64,000 nt of DNA, taken from positions 27,300 through 91,299 of the forward strand of contig JADFUC010000855.1 in the NCBI GenBank assembly GCA_019722365.1, written 5' to 3'. Positions 61,707 to 64,000 of the stretch are shown piece after piece (the first letter of the stretch is position 1; each line of letters starts with the position of its first letter). The position numbers and the translations under genes are program-made. The notes below the pieces were generated by a model. It ran no database searches and was not told the DNA's origin. It was given only the letters and a program-made list of their open reading frames with translations. The stretch comes from Lithospermum erythrorhizon (Eukaryota > Streptophyta > Magnoliopsida > Boraginales > Boraginaceae).

Positions 61707-64000
61707 TATAACGGCCGCCCCGGGTCGGCCGCCACAGTTAGGTCATCAACAAGCTGTACACGAGTCGCCCGTCGATGGATGACATAAAAAGACTTGTTGA
61801 CATTAATAATAATAAAAATACTTTTTGTCCGTCGTGAACTAACAGCATATACAATAAAACAACGAACAACAACTTCAATTGCCTTAATTATACAACTCAA
61901 AGATATCTGAAATCCAAAAATTCAGCATAGGGAAAGTATGAAAAGCAGACCCACCAAAAGTAAATCTGATACCAGCTACAACAATATGCAAATCGACAAC
62001 CGAAAGGTAAATAGTGATGAGGAATTCCTATGCCGCCGCTTTCTCGTCTACGATCTTGTCTACTGACCTATCGATCGAGCTTTCCGAATGACCTCGTGAT
62101 CAACCTCGTAAATTTAGGCAAATACCCATACACATGTAGAAAGCGGGGAATTAGGCTATTAAAATTGAGTGAATACAAATACCACGAGACTTGATCGCGT
62201 ATACATGGCCAGTACTATATATAAATAACGTATGCTTATACATCAACGGGCCACCTGATGAATAACGGTCCAGCTCCACATAGAATCATTCTTATACGAT
62301 ATTCACGTAATACTATATGGCCCAGGCTTATAATCGCAAAACACATATTCATTCAAGGAAACACTTCATTTTCAGGCATAGTAGAGAATCCACCTCCCAA
62401 ATAATACACATGAGAATCCGCCTCAAAATAATACTGCATGAGAATCATAAAATAATACACATATAGAAATCATCCACATGTCGAGATAGAAGCCTCCTAG
62501 ATTCTCGGAACCATTACACCACCAATATGCATATCCTTCCCAAAACCTCGAATCCCACGGGCCTTGCTGATATGCACACCTTTTGAAACCTCCCGGTGGG
62601 CGCGCCTTCATGAAGTAACACACAAAGCGAGAAAACACATGTGCGGCCCGCGCGCGTAGCGGCCACAAAATCTGCATGAAGATCATATTCGCGGCCCATC
62701 GTGATATAAATCATAATCACTAATATCGCGTGATATGAATCGTAATCTCAATTATCTCGTAATATAACCCAAAATCTGATTATTTCATCATATGAATCAT
62801 AAATCAAAAGTTCTGCATGGCATCGATAAGCCAATCAAACAATACGCATATACAGAGGAATAATCCCGAGATATCACGTGAAATGTGTGTGTAATATACA
62901 ACATAATATATATGAAAGGTCCCAGTCGTGAGATTTGTACTCTCGAGCCCAGTGAAGTAATAATAATATTTCTGAGGTCACTTAAGTCTTTAGAATCAGA
63001 ACACGGCCTCTGTGAGAAATTATAACACATTTTGTGGGAATAACCTCTCTTGGCACCTATATAAACCAAGTGTTATACCACCTCTCACGATTCAAATTTA
63101 CAACCTGCTTGTCGTCCATCCCAGATTGGTATACGCTTTTAATATTCAGCATAGCTTCGTTAATCGCTTGACCGTAAAATCTCGATATTCGATTCGTCGC
63201 TTTTATTATCGATAATAACACTTCAGCACATTCTAATCAATCCGACAATCAATTTGGCAACTAATTAATCCATTAAATACAACCTCGATTGAAGCGGCTA
63301 AATGCTATACAAACTTTCCCCAAACTTTCGACGAAATCTCAGCTATCCATATCGAGCAAATAATTATCCCAAAATAACTATATTAAGGTAGCACAGCATG
63401 TGTGCGATTTAAAGTTAATTTGAAAAGTCTTGAAAAGTCGACCGCTTAACTTACAGCACCAACCCCGATAATCACTCGAAATCACATTAATCCATAATTT
63501 TCGAGATAACATTTACATATCTGTAATAATTGAATCTAAAATTACAAAATCAAGAAAGTCAACTCTTTAGAAACTTCAGAAATATCCCAAAAGATTCGTG
63601 CTGCTTGCCAGATGTGATGAGGATGATGGGAATCATGACTTTGTTTGTTCTTTGCGTTTAGCGTGATGGAGGAGAAATGGAAGAAAATTTTGAGGGGGAA
63701 ATGGAGAGAGCATTTCGGTAATGGAAATAAGAAGGTTTGGATGAGGATGGAGATAGTGGTGGTAGGTGGGATATTTAGAGAGAAGAAATTTAAGTTAAAG
63801 TTTGGTTTGGTTAATTTCTGGCATGTGGCTTAAATCTGACTGAAACCCGATTTCATTGTGTTATTATTACAGGCGTATATTCACTACTATCTAAATGCTA
63901 AATGCTTGATATATCGTATTATTAAAATTGTTATTTATACTATCTCCGGTCCCACCCGGCCAAAATATCTGCCAATAGGCCAGGTTGTTGAATTAAAATC
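61707..64000 (-). mobile_element. Gypsy family C LTR, copy C2 (cut by window end)
   Basis: Starts (T)ATAACGGCC...GGGTCGGCCGCC and follows C1 throughout: 'gactta/aggcaaatacc' near 62115, 'gaatccgcctcaaaataatac' near 62413, 'gaaaggtccca' near 62914 and 'aaagattcgtgctgcttgccagatgtgatgagg' near 63588. The final ~60-100 bases of the LTR should lie just beyond the window. The terminal TG reads TA. Confidence 0.8.

Overview
This is a window of plant nuclear DNA, most likely from a eudicot. The evidence is one intron-rich gene with canonical GT-AG splice sites, plant-type Stowaway-like MITEs, a plant L1-type LINE, long-LTR Ty3/gypsy elements with a tRNA-iMet-type primer site, and a fragment of plastid 16S rDNA. 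There are no bacterial-style operons, CRISPR arrays or tRNA genes that I can support.

The only convincing host gene lies on the plus strand at about 11.7-19.7 kb. It is a P4-type ATPase (aminophospholipid flippase) of the Arabidopsis ALA4-ALA7 clade. Ten coding exons join in frame from an ATG at 12937 to a TGA at 19347, giving 1181 residues with every catalytic motif present. The 5' end is odd. Conserved family sequence runs in frame upstream of the first in-frame Met, and the expected start position reads ATA. Either the N-terminus is decaying, or the assembly has small errors there, or a shorter protein is made.

Around the gene almost everything is transposon-derived. From 1 to 3.9 kb are two abutting LTR relics. 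From 5.8 to 11.2 kb is a decayed, near full-length minus-strand LINE. Stowaway-like MITEs sit just upstream of the flippase gene, in one of its introns, and further out. From 20.0 to 26.6 kb is AT-rich DNA holding a plastid 16S rDNA insertion (20953-21216), Copia-like LTR sequence and MITEs.

From 26.6 to 43.6 kb is a nest of minus-strand gypsy elements. Element A (30992-39517) sits inside the integrase gene of element B, flanked by a 5-bp ATTTT duplication, and B itself sits inside an older LTR of its own type. From 43.6 to 54.4 kb are unknown repeats, a G-poor low-complexity tract, another LTR relic, a solo Copia-like LTR and a long-inverted-repeat element. From 54.4 kb to the end, family C elements lie in tandem, LTR-internal-LTR, each LTR preceded by a copy of the same leader.

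Apart from the flippase, nothing looks like an intact host protein gene. The transposon copies are full of indels and short CG-containing replacement words. That may be real decay, or base-calling error in methylated repeats.
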